Below the pieces are notes generated by a model. The model was not told the DNA's origin. It searched no databases and worked only from the letters and a program-made list of their open reading frames with translations. DNA of 64,000 nt from Paralichthys olivaceus (lineage: Eukaryota; Chordata; Actinopteri; Pleuronectiformes; Paralichthyidae), in NCBI RefSeq assembly GCF_024713975.1, contig NC_091102.1, positions 7,383,001 through 7,447,000 of the forward strand, in the 5' to 3' direction. This document shows, piece after piece, positions 36,998 through 47,405 of this stretch. The first letter of the stretch is position 1. The number at the start of each line of letters is the position of its first letter. The position numbers and the translations under genes are program-made.

Positions 36998-38588
36998 CTA
37001 ACTATAGGCTTTATCAAAAAGGAACGTTTTTAGTTTTACTTTAAATGCTGAGACAGTGTCTGCCTCCCGAACCCAGAGTGGGAGCTGGTTCCACAGGAGA
37101 GGAGCCTGATAGCTAAATGTTCTACCTCCTGCTCTACTCTTACAGACTCTTGGAACCACTAGAGAGCCTGTGTTTTGGGAACGAAGTGATCTACTTGGAT
37201 AATAAGGTGTTATCAGCTCTTTGATATATGAGGGGGCGTGATTGTTGAGGGCTTTAAAAGTGAGGAGCAGGATCTTAAATTCTATTCTAAATTTTACCGG
37301 GAGCCAATGTAAGGAAGCTAAGACAGGAGTGATATGATCTCTCCTTCTAGTTCCTGTCAGCACTCGTGCTGCAGCATTTTGGACCAACTGGAGACTTTTA
37401 ACAGTCTTCATGGAGCATCCTGCTAATAGAGAGTTGCAGTAATCTAATCTAGAGGTTACAAACGCGTGGACTAGTTTTTCAGCATCCTGCTTAGACAGGA
37501 TGTTTCTAATTTTGTTAATATTGCGCAGATGGAAGAAAGCCGTCCTAGACACTAGTTTAATATGGGGGTCAAATGACATGTCTTGGTCGAACAACACTCC
37601 AAGGTTCCTCACAGTGGAGCTGGAAGCCAGACTGACACCATCCAAAGTGACTATCTGGTCAGACAGTGTTTCTCTGAGATGTTTAGGGCCAATTACAACA
37701 ACCTCAGTTTTGTCTGAGTTTAAAAGTAGAAAATTTTGGGTCATCCACGCCTTGATATCTTTGAGACATTCCTGAAGTTGAACTAGGCGATTAGATTCAT
37801 CATGCTTCATGGAAATATACAATTGGGTGTCGTCTGCATAGCAGTGGAATTATATGTGGTGCTGTCTGATAATGTTGCCTAAGGGGAGCATATATAGGGT
37901 GAAGAGTATTGGTCCAAGGACAGAACCTTGTGGAACTCCATGATTAACTTGCATGTGCATGGAGGAGTCATTGTTAACATTAACAAATTGGAATCTATCT
38001 GATAAATATGATTTAAACCAGTGTAGTGCTGTTCCTTTAATTCCTATATGTTGTTCTAATCTCTGTAGCAGAATCTTATGATCTATTGTGTCGAAGGCTG
38101 CACTAAGGTCCAACAAGACGAGGACAGAGACAAGTCCATCATCTGATGCCATAAGAAGGTCATTAGTGACTTTCAATAGTGCTGTTTCTGTGCTGTGATA
38201 GGTTCTAAATCCTGACTGAAATTTTTCCAATAAACCGTTACTATCTAAGTAACCACACAGCTGGTTAGCAACGGCTTTTTCTAGGATTTTGGAAATGAAG
38301 GGCAGGTTGGATATGGGTCTATAATTAGCTAAAACCTCTGGATCAAGCGTAGGCTTTTTAAGCAGAGGTTTAATAATGGCTACCTTAAAAGCCTGTGGTA
38401 CGTAGCCGGTTAGCAAAGACATGTTAATCTGATTTAATATGGAGCTGTCAATTAGGGGGAGGACTTCTTTAAAAAGTCTAGTTGGAACAGAGTCCAGCTG
38501 ACAAGTAGTTGGTTTGGATGATGAAACTAACGAGGTCAGTTCAGGAAGATCAATAGAGTAAAATTTGTTTAGACATAAATCTGGACAT
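36998..38588 (-). mobile_element. 5'-truncated L2/CR1-type LINE reverse transcriptase, inactive
   Basis: The minus strand encodes the C-terminal part of a non-LTR retrotransposon polyprotein. It reads from [10 protein letters not shown] near 38560, through the RT fingers ([17 protein letters not shown]), [38 protein letters not shown] and the catalytic YADD, to the C-terminal region (LGVLFDQDMSF...SRLDYCNSLL...LHWLPVKFRI...LWNQLP) and stop at 36998. One TAA stop (37850-37852) breaks the frame a few codons before YADD; the frame is otherwise the same on both sides. The endonuclease domain is missing. RT copies the element's own RNA at the nicked target. Element type rests on the RT blocks and the TGAAT-type tail. 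The single stop suggests fairly recent loss of function. Confidence 0.9.
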
Positions 38589-39006
38589 CAGAGTATGTGA
38601 GGAGAAGTAACGATCAAAGGTGAGGGTGCACCACAGGAGAGCAAGTGTTCAACTTCATCTGACTTTGTTCAAACTTGACACGTTGGCAAAACTGACAGCC
38701 CTAATATTTAATTATGTGCATGGATATACGACATGTAAATGGACCCTCTATGGAATTTGTGGCCCCTCTTTTACCCTCAATGTAGAAAGGTACTAGATCT
38801 GCCTCTAATAACGACGGTTGACTTCCCAAAAGTTGAGGTGTTCTTGCTTTTCTTTACTAAATATTGTTAAAGATGGATATTCTCCTGTTTTTTTCACAGG
38901 TATCCCCATGGAAGACCAGCGTCTCAAAAACAACTTAATGTGTATATGACATACGATCAACCATGAACACCTTCCTTTGGATTGATATCTACTGATAATA
39001 GCTGCC
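38589..39006 (+). other. gpr45: gpr45 upstream region with a possible 5' UTR splice acceptor
   Basis: No coding sequence. TTTTTTTCACAG/GTATCCCC at about 38889-38907 is a good acceptor about 107 bases before the gpr45 ATG, so the coding exon may be preceded by a noncoding exon further upstream. That upstream exon was not located. Confidence 0.4.
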
Positions 39007-40149
39007 ATGGCTTTCTATAATGAAAGCCTGCTGGAGAATTGTGACTTCATGGAGCCGGAGGAAAGTTTGCCGTCAGAAGCCACGACCCCGCTGATATCAG
39101 TCACTCTGCGCGTGACTCTGGCGGCCATAATGATCTTCATGATTACCATCGGATTCCTCGGCAATGCAATCGTGTGTCTGATTGTTTACCAGAAACCCGC
39201 CATGCGCTCCGCCATCAATCTCCTCCTCGCAACTTTGGCCTTTTCCGACATTATGCTCTCTCTGCTCTGCATGCCCTTCACTGCCGTCACCGTCGCCACT
39301 GCCGACTGGAGCTTTGGGAGTGGGTTCTGCCGAGCCTCCATCATGCTGTACTGGCTGTTTGTCCTGGAGGGAGTGTCCATCCTCCTCATCATCAGCGTGG
39401 ACCGATTCCTCATCATCGTACAGCGGCAGGACAAGCTGACTCCCAACAGAGCTAAACTGTTGATCGCGGGTTCATGGGTGTTGAGCCTGTGTGTGTCACT
39501 GCCGTCTGTGGTCGGGTGGAGGACAGGCGCAGCAGGTATTGGGGGTGCCTGGGCTCCGCAGTGTGTTCTGGGATATAGCGAGTCTGTGGCAGACCGTGGG
39601 TACACAGTGCTGTTGGCAGTCGCAGTATTCTTCGTGCCATTCACCGTTATGCTGTACTCTTACATGTGCATCCTCAACACGGTACGCCACAACACCCTGC
39701 GCATCCACAACCACGCCAGTGAGCACTCCTGTCTGCCAGCACTCAACCAAGTCAGCAAAATGAGACTCAGTGGGCTGCAGCGCCCCCCTCAGGTCAAAGT
39801 GGACATGAGCTTCAAGACCCGAGCCTTCACCACCATCCTCATCCTCTTTGTGGGCTTTTCAGTGTGCTGGTTGCCGCACACCGTGGTCAGCCTGCTGGCC
39901 GTGTTCAGCCGGCAGTTCTACTACAGCCCGGTCTTCTACCCAATCAGCATCGGCGCTCTGTGGCTCAGCTACCTGAAGACGGTCTTCAACCCCGTCATCT
40001 ACTGCTGGAGGATCAGGAAGTTCAGGGAGGCCTGTCAGGAGTTCATTCCCAAAAGCTGCAGACTGTGTCCCAAAGTGCCGGGCAGGAGCCGCAGGAGAGT
40101 TAGGCCCAGTAACATTTATGTGTGTAGTGAGACTCAGTCAGCCGTGTGA
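39007..40149 (+). CDS. gpr45: G protein-coupled receptor 45 (orphan, rhodopsin-like)
   Basis: This is an intronless 380-residue seven-transmembrane receptor of the rhodopsin class. Segments run approximately TM1 33-60 (GFLGNAIVCLIVY), TM2 67-92 (LATLAFSDIMLSL), TM3 ending SVDRFLIIV (DRF in place of DRY), TM4 (LIAGSWVLSLCVSLPSVVGW), TM5 (FFVPFTVMLYSYMCI), TM6 (FSVCWLPHTVVSLL, CWLP motif) and TM7 (LSYLKTVFNPVIYCWRIRKF, NPxxY). The N-terminus has an N-glycosylation site (NES at residue 5). The blocks YQKPAMRSAINLLLATLAFSDIMLSLLCMPFTAV and QRQDKLTPNRAKL, and the C-terminus ending ETQSAV, closely match vertebrate GPR45. The ligand is not established. Its place beside pou3f3 and ashwin agrees with mammalian synteny. 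Confidence 0.95.
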   Translation: MAFYNESLLENCDFMEPEESLPSEATTPLISVTLRVTLAAIMIFMITIGFLGNAIVCLIVYQKPAMRSAINLLLATLAFSDIMLSLLCMPFTAVTVATADWSFGSGFCRASIMLYWLFVLEGVSILLIISVDRFLIIVQRQDKLTPNRAKLLIAGSWVLSLCVSLPSVVGWRTGAAGIGGAWAPQCVLGYSESVADRGYTVLLAVAVFFVPFTVMLYSYMCILNTVRHNTLRIHNHASEHSCLPALNQVSKMRLSGLQRPPQVKVDMSFKTRAFTTILILFVGFSVCWLPHTVVSLLAVFSRQFYYSPVFYPISIGALWLSYLKTVFNPVIYCWRIRKFREACQEFIPKSCRLCPKVPGRSRRRVRPSNIYVCSETQSAV

Positions 40150-40246
40150 GACGAGGAGGACCAGTTTGATAGACGCTCAAACCAGTAGCTTTTCCTATCA
40201 ACTGTTTTAAACTCCTAATGATCCTCATAATAAGCAATGAGAGGCC

Positions 40247-40252
40247 AATAAA
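40247..40252 (+). terminator. gpr45: gpr45 polyadenylation signal
   Basis: An AATAAA in GGCCAATAAAGTACC lies about 100 bases after the gpr45 stop codon. It is the first such hexamer downstream, implying a very short 3' UTR unless a later signal is used. Confidence 0.5.
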
Positions 40253-42740
40253 GTACCTTTAAAATAATTTACTGGTTGTTTACCAAATAATCTCACCTCA
40301 AAAATGAAGTTATCATCTTAACTTCAATGCACTTTAAGTTATGCTCTGAGTGATCAGAAAAACTTGAATTTCCACTTCTTTTCAAAAATTCTTTCTCATG
40401 GTCCATGCAAACAATGAAAATGATCTTAAGGTACTTACAGTTAAAGTTTAATCTCTTCCGTCTGTACGACTTGTAGCAAAAAACAATAAAGGCAAATTAA
40501 AATAAAAAGTACAGCGCAAATAAAGACCAATAGCATAAACAAATAATAGATTCACAAAAAAATATATAAAAATAAAATGTAACATAAAAATTAACCTAAC
40601 TTGTCCAGTGGAACAAAAGAATGGGCCTTCGTACTCAAATGGTGTTACAAAGAGAGAATGGATAGAAAAAGTAATTCTATCCTATGTATGTCATAAATAA
40701 TGTCAATCCAGTCAACAATTGTATCTGGTTTTAAACAACTTAATAATAATGGCTGTCCATCCAGCCGCGCTGAGAATCCAAAACAAATGTCCAACATGAG
40801 AGGAAATATATCCTGAAGGTAGAGCACCCATGTACTAGGTCGCCAGTTTAAAGTTAATGAACTTGAAGCACTTTTTGCAAAACTTTCTTGCCAGAAAGGT
40901 ATTAATCTATAAATATATATATAAAATAAATTGTAAACTTCTAATGTTCAATGGTAATGCATATTACGGACCTTGTGGTGGGAATCTTTTGTGTGAAATA
41001 TAAAAAAATTGGCCTCATGGTCATTATTCTACTGAAACTTATTTCTATTTAAAAAAATCATATCCTTCACTTTCCATTTATTTCCCTGTTTCATATTTTG
41101 TCCCTCAAGTGTTTTATCGTTGTTCTTCTGTTGCTTCAGACTTAACTCAGTATTCAGTGTATGAGTAGTAGTGGTGATAATTCTTCAGTTGTTGATTATG
41201 TGATAAGTTTCATAAAAAAAACATGTATGGTTTTATTGCTCTGAGAGAAAAGTATGAAGGCTTTTTTAATTGTGCAGTAACAAACTTTTGTCATCTGAGA
41301 AAAAAAAATGATGAATGACTGTGCTCTGATTGATAAACATAATTTTCAAATTGATGGACTGGAGTGTTTGAATGAAAATCACATACACAAGGTACGCAGG
41401 ATCATAAAGGAAATATACTGAGTTAATAAAGACTGTGTAACATCTGCATTTATATAACACACACACTAGCATGCAATGTAAGATGGTGGAATGACAGGAG
41501 CTGTTAGCTATTGATTAGCAAATGACCTATTCAACCTCTGCAGTCAAAGCTGCAGCCTCATCCAACTAAATAAAGGTGCTGTTCAGCACAAAGCAGGAAG
41601 ATGGCACTGTTCTTTCATTGCAAATCAAGTTAGCTCCATTTGTCACTCACTTCAGGTTGCAATTTGTTTCATTGGAGTGATTCATTCTATTTGAATTGAT
41701 GAACTAATCAGATATGTTGGCATTTCCCCAGGTCTCAGACTATAGGTTCAAGAAAACTATTAATCTACAGCTCATAATGTTGTTTTAAATACACAAAAAA
41801 ACACTTTTTCAGTTGTTTCAACTGGTTTAAGGAACATTAATGATTTAATTAAAGTAGTATTAGAGGGCGGTGCATTAATTTCTCCAACTTGTGGACCACA
41901 GATAGTATCCATATCCATAATACTAACATATTCAATTTGAGCTGTCGACACTCCTCCTGCTCAGGTGGACATTCTGCGGAAACCATGATTTTTGCCTCAA
42001 GAAGTTAATAAGAAAAAAAAATATTTCCAAAAGATTTGAATTTAAATGAATTTGTGCCTTTTGCATTTACATGTATGAACAGCTGGACAAGCAACCCATG
42101 GTCTTTTTTATCTTAATTTAAATCTCATGTTTGCTTCTTAATCACATTACTCTGCTAACTCAATCACTTTACTGAGCTGGATCAAACAAGTCACTTGATT
42201 ACAGAGACGTCAGTCGAGGAGGCTTTTTGTAAAAACACAGTCACAGTGTCAGCTGTGTGATGGCGACCTGGGTGTTCCCCGTCTCTCACCCAATGTCAGC
42301 TGGGATCCAGGCCTCCCTTGACCCTTGAGGATAAGTGCTAGTGATGGAAGGTTTCGAGAAGCTGGCACCATCCAAATATCACGTCTCTACACCCAGACAC
42401 ACAACTACACCCACACAATTCTCATCACACGAGGCCTTCCACATCTTCTATAACCCATTCCACCTCTGTCATTCTGCCAGACCAGTACACATCTGTTTTT
42501 CACACCACCTTCCACAAACAAGCTCAGAGGGAGTCTGCTCTCTATCACATATTTCTTCTTTGTTATTATTATTATCATTCTTCTTCTTCTTATCATTATA
42601 ATAATTATTATCATCTTTAATATTATTATCATTATTATTATTATCATCTTTAATATTATCATTATTATTATCGGTCGTAGTCTCTCACTCTATTGTTGTG
42701 ACTTGACGCGGTGCATTCTGGGAACAGATGAGCATCCAAT
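40253..42740. other. gpr45-ashwin interval, no gene recognised
   Basis: In mammals TGFBRAP1 lies here, but no exon resembling it (beta-propeller or CNH-like, or the cysteine-bearing C-terminus) was seen on either strand. The sequence is AT-rich with an A-run-laden patch at 40480-40590. The last 70 bases before 42741 are the ashwin promoter and 5' UTR. Confidence 0.5.
42556..42672. repeat. ATT/ATC/CTT trinucleotide compound microsatellite
   Basis: About 117 bases of TTATTATTATCATTCTTCTTC-type units with internal duplication (CATCTTTAATATTAT occurs twice, about 33 bases apart). It ends only 69 bases before the ashwin start codon, so length changes could affect its promoter. Confidence 0.85.
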
Positions 42741-42851
42741 ATGGCGGCCTCCACGGCACAGGACAGAAAGGCTGCCAGTAGCTCGGATGTGGATCTGTTA
42801 TTACATCCTGAGCTGTTGTCTCAAGACTTCATGCAGCTCATTTTAACTGAG
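42741..42851 (+). CDS. C2orf49: Ashwin coding exon 1
   Basis: Thirty-seven codons, [10 protein letters not shown]...QLILTE, ending in phase 0 at GAG/GTGAGT. The ATG sits in CAATATGGCGG, an adequate start context. Confidence 0.93.
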
Positions 42852-44996
42852 GTGAGTTACTTCTAGCAGAGAATCGTGCAAAGTTCCTTTTAATGTGGAA
42901 AAAAATCAGAAATACTGTCGTGTCAGCATGCGGGCTAACAGGCTGTAGTATCGGTGAGTGTTGTGGAAGTAGATGACGGTGTTTTAAAATGTCTGAATCA
43001 GAAAAGTGTCAGCACCAGAGACTGTGGGAGTCGGGACCGGCTCACGGAGCTCTACCTCCGGCATGTGATCCCGCTGCCGCAGAGGACTCTGCCCAACAGC
43101 CGCTGGGGCAGGAGGGTGACGAGGAGCCGAGGACCACCGACCGCTAACAGGTCAGACCGGAGACAGTCCCCGCACATACAAAGACTATTATCCCTGTGTA
43201 GTAATACTGGTAGATACCATGTGATACAAGGTACGGCTCAGAAAGATAGAGCTAGCTAGCTATCAAAGACACTTGATGGATGATAATAAATGTATTCACA
43301 TACCTCTGCTAAGGCAAACACCATAAGAACAGAAAAGTGGAAATCCTGGATCTGCCTGTTTATTTTTATCTGCTCCCAAATTGAATGGGTTGTTCATTGG
43401 GTCATGAGCCACCACAACATTTCATGGAAATCTGTGCAGTAGCTTGTGAGAACTCAAGGTGACAGACAAGCCACAAACAAGCAAGTGGCAATGAAACGTA
43501 ACCATAACTGGAGCTAACAGCTGATATTACTGCTCCTAACCCAAGTGCTGATCTCATTCCCAATCCTGAACAGCACAGGGGAGCTGGTTGTTGCAGATAG
43601 TGTAGATTAAATGTAAGGATGATGCCATGAGATGGCAGGTTTTCGATGCTGCTGTCTTGCACTGGTCTCTGGAGATACTCCGGAGTTTCTCCAGAGGAGG
43701 TGCATGAACGCAAAAGACCAAGTGAGACCCTCCCGAGTTTCTGCTGACTTTCTCCACCTGTCCGCCTTGTATAAAGTCCTGAGGAGTCGATGTGAGAACA
43801 CAGGAGGTCCTCTGCTCGATTCACAGTGAGCAAGTGGGCAGAGTTATTGACTCTTCTAACCCAGACGCAAAAATGAGAAAGAAAAACCAGAAAACAAATA
43901 TCTCTGTGGGAAAAAGAGATGCCATACAACTAAGAGACACAGACAAAGATGTCATGAGAATTTTTGGTGACAAAGGGCGACACCGTGTGTGTTGTCCATG
44001 TGTTGTAAACAAAAACATGTGATCTCCACAGCGGAATTCATGCATTAAATCCTGCCTCTGCCTGCTGCACACACCCTCACCCGAATCCTGCGGAGGATTT
44101 GTTCCTGTTGTGTGTGTGTGAAAGACAAACTGTGGAGAATGTCCAGCCCGAATACTCCGGAGTTCCTCTGCAGGTCATGTCTGAAAACAGCAGGACAGGA
44201 TTGGAACTGATTATTGTCATTATTATCTGGTCATTGTCTAGTTCCAGTAATGACCACAATAGGAAAAGGCCTCTGATCGTGTTCGATGGCAGTTCATCTC
44301 ATTCCGGCCCTCTGAAAGTGAAGAAACCAGAGGGAACCACTGCGTCAACAGGAATCACTGACAGGTTAAAACCTCCTCCAGCTGCAAACCTGTCCAACCC
44401 CATCCGCAAGCTATCAGGCAACACCTCGTCCTCGTCCATTCATCGCAGCACTGACACAGCAAACCTCAAACGAGAAGCAAACAGCTCGGTAGGAACCTTT
44501 TTTTTCTCACCCCAGTCATAAACAACATGGAAATTAACTGTGCTAAATGCATACGTTTCTATATTATTTTGTGTTGCTTATATTGATTGTATCTTCATTA
44601 GAGCTGGAAATCACATAAGGCTATATAGGGATTGTCTGATGTTTAATATAGACACATATAGACATGACAAAATGGTGCCCCACTGTAATGATTTACTGCT
44701 TTGTAATGAGCTTTTAGTTTTAAAAAATGTGCATAACAGAGACTGAACAAGGAGCCTGAAATGCCAGAGAGAAAAAAATTTGAATTTGCAACTTATATAT
44801 TTTGATTTTGTTCAAAATAATTTTTTTTAATCAAATTATTACCAATGGATCAATAACACATTGCAGATTCTCCTGCATCAGTTATTTGTCTGACCACTAT
44901 CTCTAACAACTGTTGATCTTTCGTCTTCCGTCACTTCAGGCTCCACTCAACTCTCCAGAGGTGAAGAAAAAGATCCAGCATGTGACGTGGCCCTGA
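42741..44996 (+). CDS. C2orf49: Ashwin (C2orf49 homologue), four coding exons
   Basis: Spliced exons 42741-42851, 43002-43150, 44242-44488 and 44940-44996 give a 187-residue protein with consistent phases (0, 2, 0) and GT/AG borders at every junction. Diagnostic blocks shared with vertebrate ashwin are [18 protein letters not shown] near the N-terminus, [46 protein letters not shown] and the extreme C-terminus [10 protein letters not shown]. The family is small, basic and nuclear; it was described in Xenopus embryonic patterning and in mammals is associated with the tRNA ligase complex. The human protein is longer (about 232 residues); the difference is in the Ser-rich middle, which is shorter here. 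A polyadenylation signal follows at 45517. Confidence 0.93.
43002..43150 (+). CDS. C2orf49: Ashwin coding exon 2
   Basis: Starts after CTGAATCAG and encodes [21 protein letters not shown]...RWGRRV..., ending at AACAG/GTCAGA with two bases of a split Ser codon. It holds the conserved IPLPQR and NSRWG blocks. Confidence 0.9.
43290..43505 (-). repeat. Dispersed fish repeat, copy 3, in ashwin intron 2
   Basis: On the minus strand it carries degraded forms of the family's blocks: GTTTCATTGCCACTTGC, TGACAAGCTACTGCACAG, ATTTCCATGAAATGTTG, CCCAATGAACAACCCATTC, GCAGATCCAGGATTTCC and TTAGCAGAGGT. It lies inside the ashwin intron between exons 2 and 3, opposite in orientation to the gene. Confidence 0.6.
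44242..44488 (+). CDS. C2orf49: Ashwin coding exon 3
   Basis: Begins after TTGTCTAG; its first T completes the Ser codon split with exon 2. It encodes 82 further codons with [17 protein letters not shown] and DRLKPPP, and a Ser-rich tail, ending at AGCTCG/GTAGGA in phase 0. Confidence 0.92.
44940..44996 (+). CDS. C2orf49: Ashwin coding exon 4 (terminal)
   Basis: After CACTTCAG it encodes [18 protein letters not shown] and the TGA stop. The KIQHVTWP end is the family's signature C-terminus. Confidence 0.93.
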   Translation, partial: APLNSPEVKKKIQHVTWP

Positions 44997-45516
44997 CCTC
45001 CGACCCCTCTTCCATCAGACCTGATGAGAGCTCAGGCTCTGGAGGATGACTTGCTCGAGGTTGCTCACTACCTTTGTTTTCTTCCCATCACAGTCTTCTC
45101 ACTAATCGCATCAGATAGGGAGGTGAAAACCCTTTACCTGTGTCAAGGCCTCCTCCCTGCTCTCTCACTGAGTCCTGAGAGCTGACACGATGGAGCAGTG
45201 AAGCTTTCCTCAACCTCAAGTGCCCTTACCTTCAACGATCTGCGACTCCTGAATGCCATTCAGGGGAAATGAAATGTTCTTATTATGTTTCTCTAGATGA
45301 GTTGGTTTTGGTTACAGGGCCTTGATTATTGGTTTGCACTGATGTAAAGGTTTGGTGTTTTTTAAAGGATCAAACGGAGGCTAAACTATTCTCACAGTCT
45401 GAGACACAGAGCGACAAAGTGTGCGATAGCCAAGAGGCATTGTGAAGATATTTTGTTGAAGTATTTAAAAGTAAACATTTTGTCCTGCTTTAGTTGGTTG
45501 ATGTATACATGTGTTA

Positions 45517-45522
45517 AATAAA
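45517..45522 (+). terminator. C2orf49: Ashwin polyadenylation signal
   Basis: An AATAAA in GTTAAATAAAACAC, about 520 bases after the stop, followed by a TGTGTGTG-type GT-rich element near 45566, as expected for vertebrate cleavage sites. Confidence 0.6.
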
Positions 45523-45654
45523 ACACATAACCTTCACATTGAACATGCAGGGCATTCTAGAAAGTGTGTGTGTGCTTTGATTAAAAAAAAAAAAATTAGT
45601 GTAGTTAATAATTACAAACAGAAAAAATGCTTTCCAAGTTATATGTCAGCATCC

Positions 45655-46520
45655 TAATCCCAGAGATGTTCCGATACCATTTTCCCCTACGCGATTGCGA
45701 TACCTGGACTGATGACAAGTAATGATCTGATTCCACTGCATTAAGAAAAAAGAACGTATATAGCATATTTTAACAGCTGTATGCTACTAACCTTGCATTG
45801 AAGTGATGGTTTCTATCATTGTTTTATGGCCTGACTCAGGATAAACTCATGAAAAACAAACATATACAGACAATGAATACCATAGAACTTCTTTTATCAT
45901 CTAGTTTGACAGTCACAACTGAAAAAGAACACAAATAGATACATCTAAGAATACACAACTTCCTTTAAATACTTCCAGCAAGATATTGCTTACAATTTAT
46001 GTGGCTCTGGCTAATGCCCCACTACAGTAAATCACTTCTTCTCAGCTCTAAAGTACTTGATAGTGGCAGTATAGCATCTCTGCTGTTGAAACGGCAAAGA
46101 CGAAGCGATTTCCGGAAAAATAAATTGCTCTTTAATTTGGGTGAAACTAAAACACTTAAGACGTGTTATCGGATTGTACACAGATTTGCGTACTTGCGGA
46201 TGAATGAACCGGCATTTTCTGCAGTATCAAGCATTTTCCGATGGTTTTGGAACACTTCTACATAATCCACTACCAAGTAACCATGGTGACGCAGACAAAG
46301 CAGCAAACTTTCGTTTGTCATTTTCACCTTTTAATGTTTCAGGGAAAAATGAATATGGACTAAACAGAAGAAAGCAGATTTATTTGATATTGTGGATAAG
46401 AATTGTAGCCAGAGTTTATCAGAAACACATGGTTTCATAAAATATTTGAACTGTCAGATCAAGTGTCATGTTTGTAACAATGAATTTTTTTAATAAATTG
46501 TCCAATACAATGAAGATATC
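45655..46520. repeat. Decayed interspersed repeat (GATGTTCCGATACCA-type)
   Basis: The start, CCCAGAGATGTTCCGATACC...GCGATTGCGATACCTGG, resembles the GGGATGCACCGATACC sequence common in fish genomes. What follows is AT-rich and noncoding, with small frames (for example around 46000-46440) that show no domain. Outer borders are uncertain. Confidence 0.4.
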
Positions 46521-47171
46521 TTATTGATTTAACTGTAAGTCAGCAGCTTTATGACTTGTGTTTTAAAAGCTGGCATTTTAACATGCATTATATAATATAC
46601 TCAATGTTGAATGACTGCTGTGGTAATAAATACAAAAATCTAAATTGTTTTAAGTGATTTAGACACAGCAATCTAATATATATTTCCATTCATTCATTTT
46701 ATATATTAAATATGTGTGCAGTTTCTGCTTAAAGTTTGCCAACAGAAACATTTTGACCCCTTTGTGATAATTTTTTGTATGAAAAATGATTTCATGCGCA
46801 GCAGCAATTCACAGTTATAACAGCAAAGAAATATATTTTATTTGTTATAGCAGAACTCATTCACAAAACCACAAACTAATTACGGCATCAAGCTTATCCA
46901 TGCACAAAGCAGTATTTATTATGAAAGAAAGTCAAAGTCTGCATTCATATTATAGATAGGGTCTGTGCCGACATGTTGCAGAGCAAATGTTTTTACATTC
47001 CTGCCAACAGCTGCTTTGTTAGTAATAACTTTTTCTCAGAGTGAACATTTAACTTAAATATACTCCCTAAATTAAATTACCACTATTAGTAGTTTTTATC
47101 TCATGTAATAGAACAAATTACATTCAGTAATGCTAACTGCAAAAGATTCTTGGCTCTGTGCTCAGATACTA

Positions 47172-47177
47172 TTTATT
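47172..47177 (-). terminator. fhl2: fhl2 polyadenylation signal
   Basis: An AATAAA on the minus strand about 80 bases after the fhl2 stop. Further copies lie farther downstream (for example near 46915), so longer 3' ends are possible. Confidence 0.45.
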
Positions 47178-47253
47178 GCATGTTTCTCATTCCCGCAGCA
47201 TCATATTCGCATCCAATCAGGTGTCTTCGGTTTCCGCCATCCCTCGGCTTGAA

Positions 47254-47405
47254 TTAGATGTCCTTGCCGCACTCTGGGCACAGGATGTCATCGCGTTCGG
47301 TGAGGAACCCACGTCCGACCAGGGACACAGAGCACTTCTTGCAGTTGAAGCAGTCATTGTGCCACTGGCGCTCCTCAAAGGAAATGTACTTGCTACCTCC
47401 GAGAC
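47254..47405 (-). CDS. fhl2: fhl2 coding exon 5 (terminal)
   Basis: Starts after TTCTTTCAG (minus strand), completing a split Gly codon; encodes LGGSKYISFEERQWHNDC...GKDI and TAA. It holds most of LIM4. Confidence 0.95.

Noticed and set aside
43402-43929. 175-codon open frame on -
   Set aside because: It lies within ashwin intron 2, begins in sequence opposite to the gene and runs into a dispersed repeat copy. No domain seen.
44099-44521. 140-codon continuous frame covering ashwin exon 3
   Set aside because: Only 44242-44488 is coding; the parts before TTGTCTAG and after AGCTCG/GTAGGA are intron read through.
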